The translations under genes were made by a program, and so were the position numbers. Below are positions 53,160-63,883 of a DNA stretch of 64,000 bases, piece by piece. This stretch comes from Flavobacterium frigidimaris (GTDB taxonomy: Bacteria; Bacteroidota; Bacteroidia; Flavobacteriales; Flavobacteriaceae): assembly GCA_900129595.1 (NCBI GenBank), contig FQWG01000006.1:124001-188000 (forward strand), written 5' to 3'. The number at the start of each line of letters is the position of its first letter. The stretch's first letter is position 1. Below the pieces are notes generated by a model. The model was not told the origin of the DNA and did not search any database. It worked only from the letters and a program-made list of their open reading frames with translations.

Positions 53160-53520
53160 TTACCATCTGCTCCCTCAGAAAAATAATATGTTCCAGCTTT
53201 TGTTTGACTTAATCTAAATTTGTTAAGCACTATATCTGTATCAACATTTTCTTTTGACTGTTGGTGTTATTCCTTTTTCTGCATATTTATCCATTACGGT
53301 TGACCACTGTTTCAAATGTTCCGCTGAATTCTTTCCTCTATGTATTATAGGTTCTAACCACTTTAATTTGCTGGATTATGAACATCAATACCTGCCTTTG
53401 CAAAAAATTCTGCAAACTTTTTTGCCTTAGGAAAAATATGATGTGCGTCTTGTCCATTTCCTGGCATTTTAGTAAATACTTGCAAATTATGTCTATAAGC
53501 ACAAGCTGAAAATTTCGATC
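53160..53520 (-). pseudogene. AHH-type nuclease toxin relic with two frameshifts
   Basis: Three frames in order give one toxin C terminus: Gly-Gln-Asp-Ala-His-His-Ile-Phe-Pro-Lys with Gly-Ile-Asp-Val-His-Asn-Pro-Ala-Asn; then Leu-Lys-Trp-Leu-Glu-Pro-Ile-Ile-His-Arg-Gly-Lys; then a third segment ending Gly-Asn-Ile-Ser-Tyr-Lys and a stop. Single-base losses separate them near 53366 and 53256. The Ala-His-His motif belongs to the AHH branch of HNH-like nucleases, different from the GHH tip of the live gene. No start remains, as expected of a displaced Rhs tip. Confidence 0.78.
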
Positions 53521-53523
53521 CGT

Positions 53524-54114
53524 TTAACTATATGGAGTAGTCTCTATATCTTCGTCTAACTCTACACCGTTATTATCAAACAATAAATACAAACGTTTAA
53601 GCTCAGATAAAATCATTCCTTCTAGAGATTCCCACTGAATTTTTGATGTTGCATCCCATCTTTCGCAACAATGTATAAAACCTGTTTCTTTGTCAATATA
53701 AAGATGTGAACCATCCCAGTTATATCCTCCTATAAAAAAGAAATTGTCGTTGGAATTATCTGGTCGTTCATAAAGGTTAGGAGTTATAATTGAATAAGGT
53801 TGTCTTATTTTTCCGCCCTCTAATCTATTTATTTGTCTTCTTAGTCCATACAAACTAAAAGTTGATGATAAAATATTTAGACCGTTACTAAAATTCATTA
53901 AAAACTCACTATACACATCTGGTATTAACATTTTTAATTCTTTTTCTAAAGAAATTAATTCATCTTTTGACAAAACAGGATAAATAATATTTAACCATCC
54001 TTCGGGACCATTATGAGGTGCTTTACCAATTAAAATTGCCCCATCTTTGGAGTTCTCAATCCCTAAATTTTTAAACTTTAATAGTTCACTTTTTATTTCT
54101 TCAAAATAATTCAT
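53524..54114 (-). CDS. SUKH (SMI1/KNR4) family immunity protein of the Rhs-GHH toxin
   Basis: A 196-residue protein whose ATG is 2 bases after the Rhs stop, so translation is coupled and it is the cognate antidote. The SMI1/KNR4 core is seen in Leu-Lys-Met-Leu-Ile-Pro-Asp-Val-Tyr-Ser-Glu-Phe-Leu-Met-Asn-Phe-Ser-Asn-Gly and the late Phe-Phe-Phe-Ile-Gly-Gly-Tyr-Asn-Trp-Asp-Gly-Ser. SUKH proteins bind and block nuclease toxins in the cytoplasm. Together with the orphan copy at 52487 it forms a recent pair. Confidence 0.87.
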   Translation of the reverse strand: MNYFEEIKSELLKFKNLGIENSKDGAILIGKAPHNGPEGWLNIIYPVLSKDELISLEKELKMLIPDVYSEFLMNFSNGLNILSSTFSLYGLRRQINRLEGGKIRQPYSIITPNLYERPDNSNDNFFFIGGYNWDGSHLYIDKETGFIHCCERWDATSKIQWESLEGMILSELKRLYLLFDNNGVELDEDIETTPYS

Positions 54115-54116
54115 AC

Positions 54117-57100
54117 TTACTCTACTTTTCTACTAACTAAATCTCCGGTAGTTTTTTCCTTATATTTACCGTTATTATGCTTTATATAATGCTCTGAATG
54201 AGTTAAAAACTCAATATTGTTGGGATCTCCTGCCATGTTAGGATGATCCTTCACATTATTTATATGGTGACCTTTATATCCCTTGACTTTACCAGTTTCT
54301 TTTAATTCTTTTAATTCCTTTCTTGTCCAATTTCTTGTGCCTTCAGCACCACTTTCAATTAATGCTTTTTCTTGTTTCCATGCATCCCTAACCGCTTTAC
54401 TTCTTGCGGCATTCAGTCTTTTTACCTCGTTAGCTACTTTAACTGATGCTCTCTCTACCTTACTAACTTCCTTAATAACTTTAATCGTATTTTTAGCATC
54501 TTTCAGTTCAGACATAAGTAATACTGACAAGAATCTATCATTGCCGGATAATTTATTTCCTGCAAAATCATAGCCAATAATTGCTTCGATTAAACCTTTA
54601 GCATCTCCTACAACAGGAACGAAATCTATTGACATCGAAGCTTGAGTGCCACTTATTCTCTCCGTTGGAGGGGTCATAAAATAACACTGTTTTCCGTTAG
54701 GATCAATCAGCGAAATAGGATTCTGATAACAATAGCCATATCCATTTAAATTTTTGCCATTATAAATTCCTCCATTATGATCACCATCAAAATAAAATTC
54801 TTCTTCAAATACAGGATTGTATGTTGCAAGTGGATCCAAACTCAACCAAAGCGAAGTTTTCATATCTAAATATCTAGCCCCGTAATAACTCAGATTCGTC
54901 TCCCTGTCCAACTCCTTCCCATTAAACAAATACGGTGAAGAAAAACTAGAACTATGTTCTTCAAACAAAATTTCTCCAAATGCCACGTACTCGATATGCT
55001 GGCTTATGCTTCCGTTTTTAGTTGTAATATACGAAGTACTTCCCAAATGATCAGGATGAAAATAAAAAATATCGTTTTCGGGCAACCCAATTCCTGTGAA
55101 ACCTTCACCTGACTTAACGGTTGTAGGTTCTACAGGAGGACCAAATTGTACCGGTGGTCCCGGAACATCGCCTGGTGCATTAAAAATTGGGTTCCGAGGC
55201 CAGCCTTCCGGTGGTTCCTGGTTTTCTTCAACTGGTTTGACTACTTCGCTTGGATATGGGTCTCCTGTAAATTCTGGTGTTGCATAGATACCCTGCTGCG
55301 TTGGTGGTCCTGGTGGGACACCCAATGTTTTAACATAATTATCCAATGCTTTTTGCTGTTCAGCGGTAAGCTTACCGTAATTTACTCCTCCGGCAGTCAA
55401 TTTCAATGGCTGTGCAAATGATCCGTTTCCTAGCTTGCTTACAATTCGTCCTGCCCCTTCAAAATAATGCTTGGTGAATTTTCCTTTGCTTATTATAAAA
55501 TATGGACTCACATATCCTGTATAATCATCAGTATGTACTATCGTTGCTGCAGTCGCCCCATTAATGGCTACATTTTGAGAGTCGCCTGAACTTTTAATTA
55601 CGCGTTCACCTCCTGCATCATAGGTAAATTGATGGATTCTTCCGTTGTCGTTAATACCTGACAAACGGTTTTCTTCATCCCATGTCATTTTTCTGAAACT
55701 CTTTTCTTCAGTATAACTGGTTGGGTTTCCGTTTCCGTCGTATACGTATTCTCTTGGCTCGGTTTTCCCACTTTCGACAATTTTATTTGGCGCATTTGGA
55801 TGCAGTTCGTTATCATAATTATAATCCAATACATAGCCTTTCTGCTCATTGTTTACGGTGTGAACTAGATCTTTCTTAGTAATATTATGCATTTTGTTAT
55901 AGCTCATATTGAGCTCATAACTTGCTTTGGTAAACTCGCCATGATAGGTTGCTTTTGCAGATTTTAACCTGTAAAAATCATCGTATTGGTATTCATGCGA
56001 AGCAGTTCCGCCTAACGTATTGTTAACAACTGGTGCGGTGTTTTTGATGTTTAGTACATTACCTACCAAATCATAACCATACGCATTATTCATTACTTGT
56101 CTGGTACCGCTTTTTACCTGCAGCTGCTGCAACCTGCGCATTACATCATCATATGTGTAATTGGTTTCGGTATCGTTACCGTATTTTAAATACTTGCGCT
56201 GCTCAAATTCATCGTATGATAATTGTTTGATATAATCATAAATATGGCTTTCTTTTTTACCGTGCATGCTTTGCAGGTTTCCTGCGCGGTTATAGGTATA
56301 CTCAACAACCTCACCATCAGGATAGGTCATTTTCTGGATACGGTTCCAGGTGTCGTATTTGAATTCCGAAATATAGGTCTGTATGTCTGTAGGGGTAATG
56401 CGAAGGGTGCGAATTTCTTTTTCAATCTCGCCTAATTTTCCATAGAAAAATTCCTGTCCGCCACTGGCATCCTGTACAAACCACAATCTACCCCGGCGCG
56501 ATGCTGTTCCATCGGACTTACCATAATTGTATTGTACATTATTTTGTGGATTCTTCGGATACTTTATGCTTTCTAATCGATTATAGTTGTATTCGTATTG
56601 GATCGCACCATCGTTTGGTACCGTATTTTTAATGTCCTGCGTAATTCGACTGGTTAAGTTACCTGCCAAATCATATTGTATAGTTGTTGTTCCAGCATCA
56701 GGATGTGTAAATTCGGTACGTCGACCTAGCCAATCATAACTGCTTTTAGTTATATGATCCATTGCATCAGTCACTTTTATGGTCTCGCCCAATGCATTGG
56801 TCTCAAACTTGGTCAGCAAATCATTTTGCTTACTGGCTAAGTTCTGACCAGTTGCATCTGTATAAATTTCACTTGTTTTATTTAGTGCATCAGTTTGTGT
56901 GGTATGCAAAGTCTGTACGCCATCATAATTTTCTAAAGTAAAAGCAATTGTATTAGTGCTTCCGTCAGGCAGCGTTACTTTTACGGCACGACCCACTTCA
57001 TCATACTCTGTTTTAGTTGGGGTTACGGTTGATACTGTTGTGCTAAACTTGTTATCGACTGTTGTTGTGGTCGTTGGGTAATAACTGGTTGTTGGCCTTC

Positions 57101-60100
57101 CCAATCCGTCATAAATAATTTTCCCTGATACAATTTGTGCTTCCTTATCGGGACTTCCCGCCTGAGTAAATAAACTGGCTGTTTTTTTGACCTGTAAGAC
57201 TCTTCCTAACCCATCGGTATAGGTAAAAGTCTCAATGTCTTTATCCAATTCCGGATCGTAATTTTTGGTTTTGGCATACGGTACTTTGGCTTCCGGGAAA
57301 TATTCGTAAGCAATAGTATAGGCTTGTCCTGACACAATCTCGTAAGGTGCTTTTATCGTTGCAGGGCGTCCTTTAGCATCCAAAGTATAAATAGTGCTTT
57401 GATCATTGCGGTCTGTGGTTGTGAGTACCGACTCAAAACGATAATCGTATTCCATTTTATTCTGGTACCCAAAAGCATCTTTTATCTCGGTCAGGAACTG
57501 ATGATTGTCTGCATCATAAACATACTCCAAAGTCAGGCGCTGTTTTTTATGATTCTCAGGACCTGTTATTTTTTGCAGGTTGCCGTAAGTATCATATTCT
57601 ATATCAGTAATGGCAATTTTATCCGCAGCAGCGTAATTTTTTATTTGGGTAACTTCGGCTGTCTTGGTGTTGATTGTTGTAGCCCTTTTGCGGCGAAGTC
57701 CTTCAGTTGTAGATAATTCTAATTGTTTCGGAATCCCGCCATAATAAGGAGTTGTACTTTCGTAATAGCTTATTTTCGCGGTTACTTTGTCATCAGCAGT
57801 TCCATTACCTAAATCGATGTACTGTATAATATTTCCGTTGGCGTCATATTTGTTATAGGTATTGGTTTCCAAATACTCACTACCACCTTCATACATTTTT
57901 TGATTGGCGTGTACCAGCCCTATAAAAATACGTTTGTCATCGCACGAAGGTAAATTCAGGTCTGATACCGGAACACTTGCCTGCGTTGCTACATCAACAA
58001 AACTATATTCGTTTTCAGACTCCTGACGCATTTTGTTGTTTTTATCCAGTATATAACTATACTTTAACAGATTTTTTCGGAAATAATCCTGATTATAAAA
58101 CTCCTGCACAGTTGTTGAGAAAACCAAATCATCTGCAGCATCAATTTGTTCCTGAATTACTTTTCCGAATCCATAAAACTCCCTTTCACGGCGATCCTGA
58201 TACCCGTCTTCGTATCTGAATTTTGCTTTCGAATGATCAATTCCGTCACCTACATGTCCGTCAAAAACATCGATAGACTGCAAGACCCATTTAGCTGAAG
58301 GGTTTTCGTAACTTGGTTTCAGTAGCTCATAATCTACAACATAACTGTTTCCTGCTGCATTGGTTACACCTTTTAGTTTATTGGTTCGTTTGATGTTCGA
58401 GAGACGAACAACCAAATGATCTTCATCATCAGAAAGCACATAATCCCAATTTCCGTCTCCATCCATGTCATTAAAAGTAGCTTCGGTACGATTGGTACTA
58501 AATCCTGTTGAGCCTCCAAGACTAGGGGTAATCCTAATTAGGAAAATAGGAATATCATAACTAAAACCTACATTCATACCATAATTGGTACTGTTGTTTT
58601 CGTTCATCCTTGAGAATTTAGGATAAGCAATAGGAGTCATAAAACTATCTCCCATATTGAGTGCCACCATCATCTTCCCACTGGTATACTCCACTTTATC
58701 AACCAGTCCGTCTGAGTTAACATCCAACATTAAAGTATTGGAATTATCTGTTCCTTTCCCATAATTGAATCCACCGGTAAAAGATCCTCCTTTATAAGAC
58801 ATGCCACTTGAAGGACTAATTGCCCAGCTTTCTGAAGCTCCAGTTGCAAGCCCTTCAAAATTCCATTTTTCTTCCGGTAAAAATCCGTAACCTGAGTTTA
58901 AAGCTACTTCACCTGTTTTCTTGATTCTGTCAGCAAGCCCGTCTCCATTGATATCAATATGCATGTACTGCGATTCATCTTCGTTCTTTCCTAAATTACC
59001 AGATAGTGACATGGTTGCAGAGATACCTGTTGCCTCTTTTTCTGACACAATTTCATTTGTAATGCAGCCGTTACTATCTGTAATAGGTATACTTTTTTGA
59101 ACGGTTTTGGTAAAGGCATGAGAATAACTTCCATCAGAACTAATTCCGTCTGATTTACTCTCTCCATGGCTGTAATTATAAATTTCAGTTGTTTTACTGC
59201 TGATACCTCCTGTTGGAGAAGTAAACTGCACTTCTTTTCCACGCACATAATCCGGAAAACGGTCACCGTTAAAATCTGCCATGGTTTGGGTAACGTAACT
59301 TTTTCCTTCTCCTTTACTTCCTCCTGGTCCAAGCGGCCCCACTTTTAGTCCGGCTGAATAACTGGTGCTTTCGTTTTCACTTAAGATGTTCAGTGCCATA
59401 GTACCACCGCCATCGAGACTTGGGAGACTTGCATCAAAATAAGACACAATATCATCTTCGCCAAGACGGGAAGTTCCCATAAATCGACTGTCTATAAAAG
59501 TAGTTTCTTCCAGACCAATCATATTCTTTTTACTATAGGTACTCTGCATGCTTACAAAGTAAACTTTCGCAATATCATAGCCTTGCTGTTCTGTTTCTGA
59601 TTGGTTGTCCGGATCTAAGTTGGGTTCTGCGTTGTATGTATCGGATGTTTTTAATTGAGAAACCGCTACTAGATCAGAAGCAAAAGTCCCTGTATTATTG
59701 ATTACAAATCCTCCCCATTCTCTATGTCCTAATCCCAGCTGCAATTCTTCTGTATAAAAATTAGAATAAACAGCATATTTGTTGGTATCTGCTGTCCATA
59801 AACCCGGGGTATCATTTTTTACAGTTAAATAAATCGGCATTTGAAAAAGAGCCACACACTGCTGTGTTACCTCATTACTTTCTAAAGCAGGAATACTGAT
59901 TTCTAAATCAATAGGCTGGTCTTGTATTACTGCAGTAAATAAAGTTGCCGGCTCTATAACACTTAAATCTTCTGTCAAAACAGCATTAACCATTTTGTAG
60001 CGTTTTCGGGCTACTAATTGATTGTTTTGTTTTGCAGTAATGATAACAGCACCGTTTAATTTAAATCTGAGATTATTAAATCCCGCCGGAAGCAGATTAA

Positions 60101-63100
60101 GATCGGTAAGGGCTAAATTAAGGGCTAAAACTCCGTCAATAGCAGAAGATTTCTTTTCTATAAGATAATCTCCTTTTCGTTTTTTATAACGCTGTAAAAA
60201 CACATCTATTTTTTTATTCTCTGATGATGCAGGTGCTACTGCAGGCATGTTTATCGAAGGATTAAAAGAAATCGTGTTCCAGTTAATATTGGTCTGGCTC
60301 TCTAAAACAAAACGAATCTGCGACGTAGTACTGTTATTTACAACTCCAATACTGCTTAGGTCAAAAGAAGCGGCTTCATTTGCATTAAACTGTTTCTGAT
60401 AAAGCACGGTTTCAACTGCTCCTGCATCCAGATCTTTTCTGAAAATCTTAAGGGTAATATGATCTGATGTAATGGGTTTTACAAAATTCCCAGCAAATGT
60501 GATGCTGCCGTTAGAAACCAATAAACCAGAATTTGTACTGCTTAAAAAGTCTTTTTCAGCATCATAATTTTTCAGTGAATATAAGTTGGCATCTACGGCA
60601 TTATCCGGTATCGGAACCAGACTTCCTGTATTATCATTTATGGTTATATAAGCTATTTTCGGACTCCAGAGAACCTGGTCAAAACTTCCATCCATAAGGG
60701 AACTTACCCTGAAAAATAGTTTTTCCCCTTTTGTTACCGTTATTAAATCTTCTTTTGATTTACTGATATAATCATCTGCGGCGATGGCCTGTTTCCATAC
60801 CAAACCATTTCCTTTCTGGAAAAACAACTGCACACCATCAGCTTTATCTTTTCCGTCATTGGTCAGATATTCTGCTCTTTCTTTTGATAAATCTTTTTGT
60901 AATTCATAAGTATGCGATACCTGAATCTGCCCGGTTACAGGCACTTCCCACATACGCACCACGTCATGCAGCGGGTTTTTTACCTGCATTTCTTCAAAAG
61001 TCATTGCGGGGGTCGGAAAACTTAAAGTAAGTTTCCCATCACCTGAAACCGGTGAAGGCGTTTCTGCACTTCCTGGCTTAAAAGTAGGTACCCCACTAAC
61101 TAATCGGTTGTAATATACCTGTCCGTTATTGGCAAAATCTACCAATCCATCCCCATTAAAGTCCATGAAATAACTTTTGGTGTTGCTCTTCGAATATTGT
61201 TTATCAAAACCAACATTGGCGCTGACTTTTGAGTATCCTATCGTTAAATCTACTCCCCAGTTGAAAGTCTTGCTGGATGAATTTCCTATAGTATTTAATG
61301 ATATTTCCTGAATCTCTCCAAACGAATTTGAACCCTGATTAGAAAGGTTTTTTCTGTAATAAACATTATCTCCTTTCCTAAAGACTTTATCTGGTAGCTG
61401 ATCGCCATCTAAATCTTCTAAAGTAACAATAGTTTCAGATGACCCCCAGCTGTTTCCACCATGGGCACCTACCGTATTTTGCTTGAAATTTCCGGAATCA
61501 GTTGACAATCCAACTCCAATCCTGTAATTAATTCCCCCAGATTTACCGTTAGAACTATTACCCAGTGTATGCTTACCCGAAAGATCTATATTCGGTAAAA
61601 TATTATTCTTTAAATGGTCATCCGGCACAGTCCAATTTTGTTCAGGTCCAAACGGATTATATTTTCCGGAAGCATCACGAACATCATCAAAATAATCCAT
61701 TGTATTGGTATAGAATAATTTGGATTCTGAGTCATATTCTGAAACCGACTTCAATAAGGTTTTCTTAAAGGCACCTTCTTTGTAATTCAGTTCGTAACTG
61801 CGCACCATATCATCTTTGTAGCGAACCTCGATTTTTCGTAATAACTGATTGTTCAATTGTCTGAAACCTAATCGGGCAGAAACCTGAACATCAGGACGGT
61901 TTGCTTCACCTAAATCACTATTTTTTACAAAAGTAACATTGTAGTTTCCTTTTTGAGAACCAAAACCGGTGTAATAGACTTTTTTAAGATAGAGTTCCCC
62001 GTCTTTCTTATCGTATTCATATTCGACGGTATTTCCTTTTAAATCGACCTGAAGACATAACGCCCAATGTCCGATATTTCCAGATCCATCCTGTAAAATT
62101 CCATTCGATGCAAGACCTGAAGCAGTTCCTCCGTAATAACTGGCAACACCGCTTTTATCCCTTACGACCCAATAATAATTTTTAGGAGATGATCCTTTAC
62201 GGATAATCTGCTGAAAAGCACCTTCGCGTCTTGGGTAAAATTGTTTATCAGTGGTTCTCGAAGTCCAAGCCGCTCTGTGCGAATTCGGAATAAGCTGTTC
62301 GCCTGAAATAGAATAAGTTTCAGTTTCATTTGCTGCATCATAACGAGGCGCTCCCCAACGGGTATCAATACTTACTGCAGGAGCCGAAATATCCCAGCCC
62401 ATACCAGCCCAGCTGTGCCCGCCATCGCTGTCATATTGTAAATTCAGTGAAGGTTGCATGCCGCCTCTTCCGGCAGGTATTACGATTGAAAATCCGGTGC
62501 TGGCTGTTCCTCTTACGTTTGCCGAAGGTGGTGCAATAGACTGAATTCCAACCAAAGGACTTGCGGCTTTTAGATCTTTTATACTTGTTGGCGTATAACC
62601 GGAAGTTTCAGGAGATTCCGGCATCTTAATAATCCCGGCAATAAAATCAGTAAAGTGAGTCGTTTTCGCTTTAATGATTCCTTGTTTGATGTCCAATGAA
62701 TCTTTGGTTACTTCCTGCCATAATCTTTTATTTTCATCAAAATAAAATACATTGATATCTTTTTCGGTGTAGCCTTCGGGAATTGTTTTTTTGTCGTATG
62801 GTAATGATAATGTTACTGCTTTCTCGAAAATAGTTCCGTGCGGCAATAATCGGAAACCTGCATTTTTTCCGGTAACATTAACCATTGCTGAATTAAGCGG
62901 TGCAATGTCTATTTTTCGGAGTCCACTTACTGTAACTGAGATATTACTTTTTAAGGCTCCAGCCGGAAAAACGGCTTGAAAATCTTTGTATGCTAATTTG
63001 TTTTCAGTCTCAAAATTAATGGTTTTGAAAATTCTTTCTTTTGCATTTTCTATCGGTCTGAAAGTGTCTACTTGTGTAAAATGCTTTAAATCTAATTTTT

Positions 63101-63842
63101 CATTAGTGATCAATCCAGTTGAAGTTTCTTTAGTCACAACAATAGAATTTCCGGTCTCTTTGGCATCTAAAACCAATTCAAATTCAGGCTGGCTTACATC
63201 AATAGCAATTCCGCAGATACTCAATTTTTTTATCTGAGAAGGAAAATTAGTTCCTTTGATATATAGTTTATTTGCTGATTTCAATAATGTAAAATCAGTC
63301 GAAGCAAGTGACGATTTATAAACAATACGAACATTTTTAATTTTATAGGAATTTGAATTTCCTTCTAGAGCGGTAAACAACAAGACGTTATCACCAGCTC
63401 TCAAAGACTTTTCAGAAAGCAGTTCTGATTGTTTTGTCCAGTTTTTATTTTGGGATAAAAACTGCCCTCCAATACTTGGCTGATTGTTTAAACTTCTTGA
63501 AATCGAAGCCGCCTGATCGTATCCGTATAATTCGTATTCTAAATAAGCGCTTTCTCCATTTTCAGGTAAAGCATCTACTTTAAGATGAAAAACGTTATCA
63601 TAAGCATCATCCACATCTGAAGCATCGGCAACGCCAATGATTCCCTCCGGAATATCAGCGCTAAATGACTTTGTGTTTTTAGTTTCGTTTTTAACAATAC
63701 TAATCAAATCTGTTTCTGCAACATCTGATTCTTTTTCAGAAGTACTTTCAGTGAATAAAGAAGCTATTTTGTACGGTCCAAAATTTGCGGCGAACAAAAA
63801 TGTACCTATTAAAAACACCAGTATTATAATTTTATTTTTCAT
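54117..63842 (-). CDS. Giant SpvB/TcB/Rhs polymorphic toxin with GHH nuclease tip
   Basis: A 3241-residue protein. A signal peptide-like start (residues 1-19) is followed by a ~400-residue beta-rich region, an SpvB-type domain, FG-GAP-like repeats such as Asp-Phe-Asn-Gly-Asp-Gly-Leu-Val-Asp, a TcB-like middle and many YD/Rhs repeats. The Rhs core ends in Leu-Asp-Pro-Leu-Ala and Asp3047-Pro-Asn-Gly-Lys3051. The ~190-residue tip (54120-54689) has a Val-Pro-Val-Val-Gly-Asp pretoxin segment and the nuclease motif Gly3191-His-His-Ile-Asn-Asn with a later His-Ser-Glu-His. Such shells enclose and deliver the tip to rival or host cells. With a T9SS-type gene upstream and no PAAR or T6SS parts, export by Sec and T9SS-linked steps is likely but unproven. 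Confidence 0.9.
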   Translation of the reverse strand: MKNKIIILVFLIGTFLFAANFGPYKIASLFTESTSEKESDVAETDLISIVKNETKNTKSFSADIPEGIIGVADASDVDDAYDNVFHLKVDALPENGESAYLEYELYGYDQAASISRSLNNQPSIGGQFLSQNKNWTKQSELLSEKSLRAGDNVLLFTALEGNSNSYKIKNVRIVYKSSLASTDFTLLKSANKLYIKGTNFPSQIKKLSICGIAIDVSQPEFELVLDAKETGNSIVVTKETSTGLITNEKLDLKHFTQVDTFRPIENAKERIFKTINFETENKLAYKDFQAVFPAGALKSNISVTVSGLRKIDIAPLNSAMVNVTGKNAGFRLLPHGTIFEKAVTLSLPYDKKTIPEGYTEKDINVFYFDENKRLWQEVTKDSLDIKQGIIKAKTTHFTDFIAGIIKMPESPETSGYTPTSIKDLKAASPLVGIQSIAPPSANVRGTASTGFSIVIPAGRGGMQPSLNLQYDSDGGHSWAGMGWDISAPAVSIDTRWGAPRYDAANETETYSISGEQLIPNSHRAAWTSRTTDKQFYPRREGAFQQIIRKGSSPKNYYWVVRDKSGVASYYGGTASGLASNGILQDGSGNIGHWALCLQVDLKGNTVEYEYDKKDGELYLKKVYYTGFGSQKGNYNVTFVKNSDLGEANRPDVQVSARLGFRQLNNQLLRKIEVRYKDDMVRSYELNYKEGAFKKTLLKSVSEYDSESKLFYTNTMDYFDDVRDASGKYNPFGPEQNWTVPDDHLKNNILPNIDLSGKHTLGNSSNGKSGGINYRIGVGLSTDSGNFKQNTVGAHGGNSWGSSETIVTLEDLDGDQLPDKVFRKGDNVYYRKNLSNQGSNSFGEIQEISLNTIGNSSSKTFNWGVDLTIGYSKVSANVGFDKQYSKSNTKSYFMDFNGDGLVDFANNGQVYYNRLVSGVPTFKPGSAETPSPVSGDGKLTLSFPTPAMTFEEMQVKNPLHDVVRMWEVPVTGQIQVSHTYELQKDLSKERAEYLTNDGKDKADGVQLFFQKGNGLVWKQAIAADDYISKSKEDLITVTKGEKLFFRVSSLMDGSFDQVLWSPKIAYITINDNTGSLVPIPDNAVDANLYSLKNYDAEKDFLSSTNSGLLVSNGSITFAGNFVKPITSDHITLKIFRKDLDAGAVETVLYQKQFNANEAASFDLSSIGVVNNSTTSQIRFVLESQTNINWNTISFNPSINMPAVAPASSENKKIDVFLQRYKKRKGDYLIEKKSSAIDGVLALNLALTDLNLLPAGFNNLRFKLNGAVIITAKQNNQLVARKRYKMVNAVLTEDLSVIEPATLFTAVIQDQPIDLEISIPALESNEVTQQCVALFQMPIYLTVKNDTPGLWTADTNKYAVYSNFYTEELQLGLGHREWGGFVINNTGTFASDLVAVSQLKTSDTYNAEPNLDPDNQSETEQQGYDIAKVYFVSMQSTYSKKNMIGLEETTFIDSRFMGTSRLGEDDIVSYFDASLPSLDGGGTMALNILSENESTSYSAGLKVGPLGPGGSKGEGKSYVTQTMADFNGDRFPDYVRGKEVQFTSPTGGISSKTTEIYNYSHGESKSDGISSDGSYSHAFTKTVQKSIPITDSNGCITNEIVSEKEATGISATMSLSGNLGKNEDESQYMHIDINGDGLADRIKKTGEVALNSGYGFLPEEKWNFEGLATGASESWAISPSSGMSYKGGSFTGGFNYGKGTDNSNTLMLDVNSDGLVDKVEYTSGKMMVALNMGDSFMTPIAYPKFSRMNENNSTNYGMNVGFSYDIPIFLIRITPSLGGSTGFSTNRTEATFNDMDGDGNWDYVLSDDEDHLVVRLSNIKRTNKLKGVTNAAGNSYVVDYELLKPSYENPSAKWVLQSIDVFDGHVGDGIDHSKAKFRYEDGYQDRREREFYGFGKVIQEQIDAADDLVFSTTVQEFYNQDYFRKNLLKYSYILDKNNKMRQESENEYSFVDVATQASVPVSDLNLPSCDDKRIFIGLVHANQKMYEGGSEYLETNTYNKYDANGNIIQYIDLGNGTADDKVTAKISYYESTTPYYGGIPKQLELSTTEGLRRKRATTINTKTAEVTQIKNYAAADKIAITDIEYDTYGNLQKITGPENHKKQRLTLEYVYDADNHQFLTEIKDAFGYQNKMEYDYRFESVLTTTDRNDQSTIYTLDAKGRPATIKAPYEIVSGQAYTIAYEYFPEAKVPYAKTKNYDPELDKDIETFTYTDGLGRVLQVKKTASLFTQAGSPDKEAQIVSGKIIYDGLGRPTTSYYPTTTTTVDNKFSTTVSTVTPTKTEYDEVGRAVKVTLPDGSTNTIAFTLENYDGVQTLHTTQTDALNKTSEIYTDATGQNLASKQNDLLTKFETNALGETIKVTDAMDHITKSSYDWLGRRTEFTHPDAGTTTIQYDLAGNLTSRITQDIKNTVPNDGAIQYEYNYNRLESIKYPKNPQNNVQYNYGKSDGTASRRGRLWFVQDASGGQEFFYGKLGEIEKEIRTLRITPTDIQTYISEFKYDTWNRIQKMTYPDGEVVEYTYNRAGNLQSMHGKKESHIYDYIKQLSYDEFEQRKYLKYGNDTETNYTYDDVMRRLQQLQVKSGTRQVMNNAYGYDLVGNVLNIKNTAPVVNNTLGGTASHEYQYDDFYRLKSAKATYHGEFTKASYELNMSYNKMHNITKKDLVHTVNNEQKGYVLDYNYDNELHPNAPNKIVESGKTEPREYVYDGNGNPTSYTEEKSFRKMTWDEENRLSGINDNGRIHQFTYDAGGERVIKSSGDSQNVAINGATAATIVHTDDYTGYVSPYFIISKGKFTKHYFEGAGRIVSKLGNGSFAQPLKLTAGGVNYGKLTAEQQKALDNYVKTLGVPPGPPTQQGIYATPEFTGDPYPSEVVKPVEENQEPPEGWPRNPIFNAPGDVPGPPVQFGPPVEPTTVKSGEGFTGIGLPENDIFYFHPDHLGSTSYITTKNGSISQHIEYVAFGEILFEEHSSSFSSPYLFNGKELDRETNLSYYGARYLDMKTSLWLSLDPLATYNPVFEEEFYFDGDHNGGIYNGKNLNGYGYCYQNPISLIDPNGKQCYFMTPPTERISGTQASMSIDFVPVVGDAKGLIEAIIGYDFAGNKLSGNDRFLSVLLMSELKDAKNTIKVIKEVSKVERASVKVANEVKRLNAARSKAVRDAWKQEKALIESGAEGTRNWTRKELKELKETGKVKGYKGHHINNVKDHPNMAGDPNNIEFLTHSEHYIKHNNGKYKEKTTGDLVSRKVE

Positions 63843-63883
63843 AAAGCAGGTTAATCGATATGGGGAAATCGTTTATGTTTAAA

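Noticed and set aside
54283..63882. Many open frames on the plus strand opposite the Rhs gene
   Set aside because: All are antisense to one long coding frame with clear Rhs repeats and none shows known motifs.
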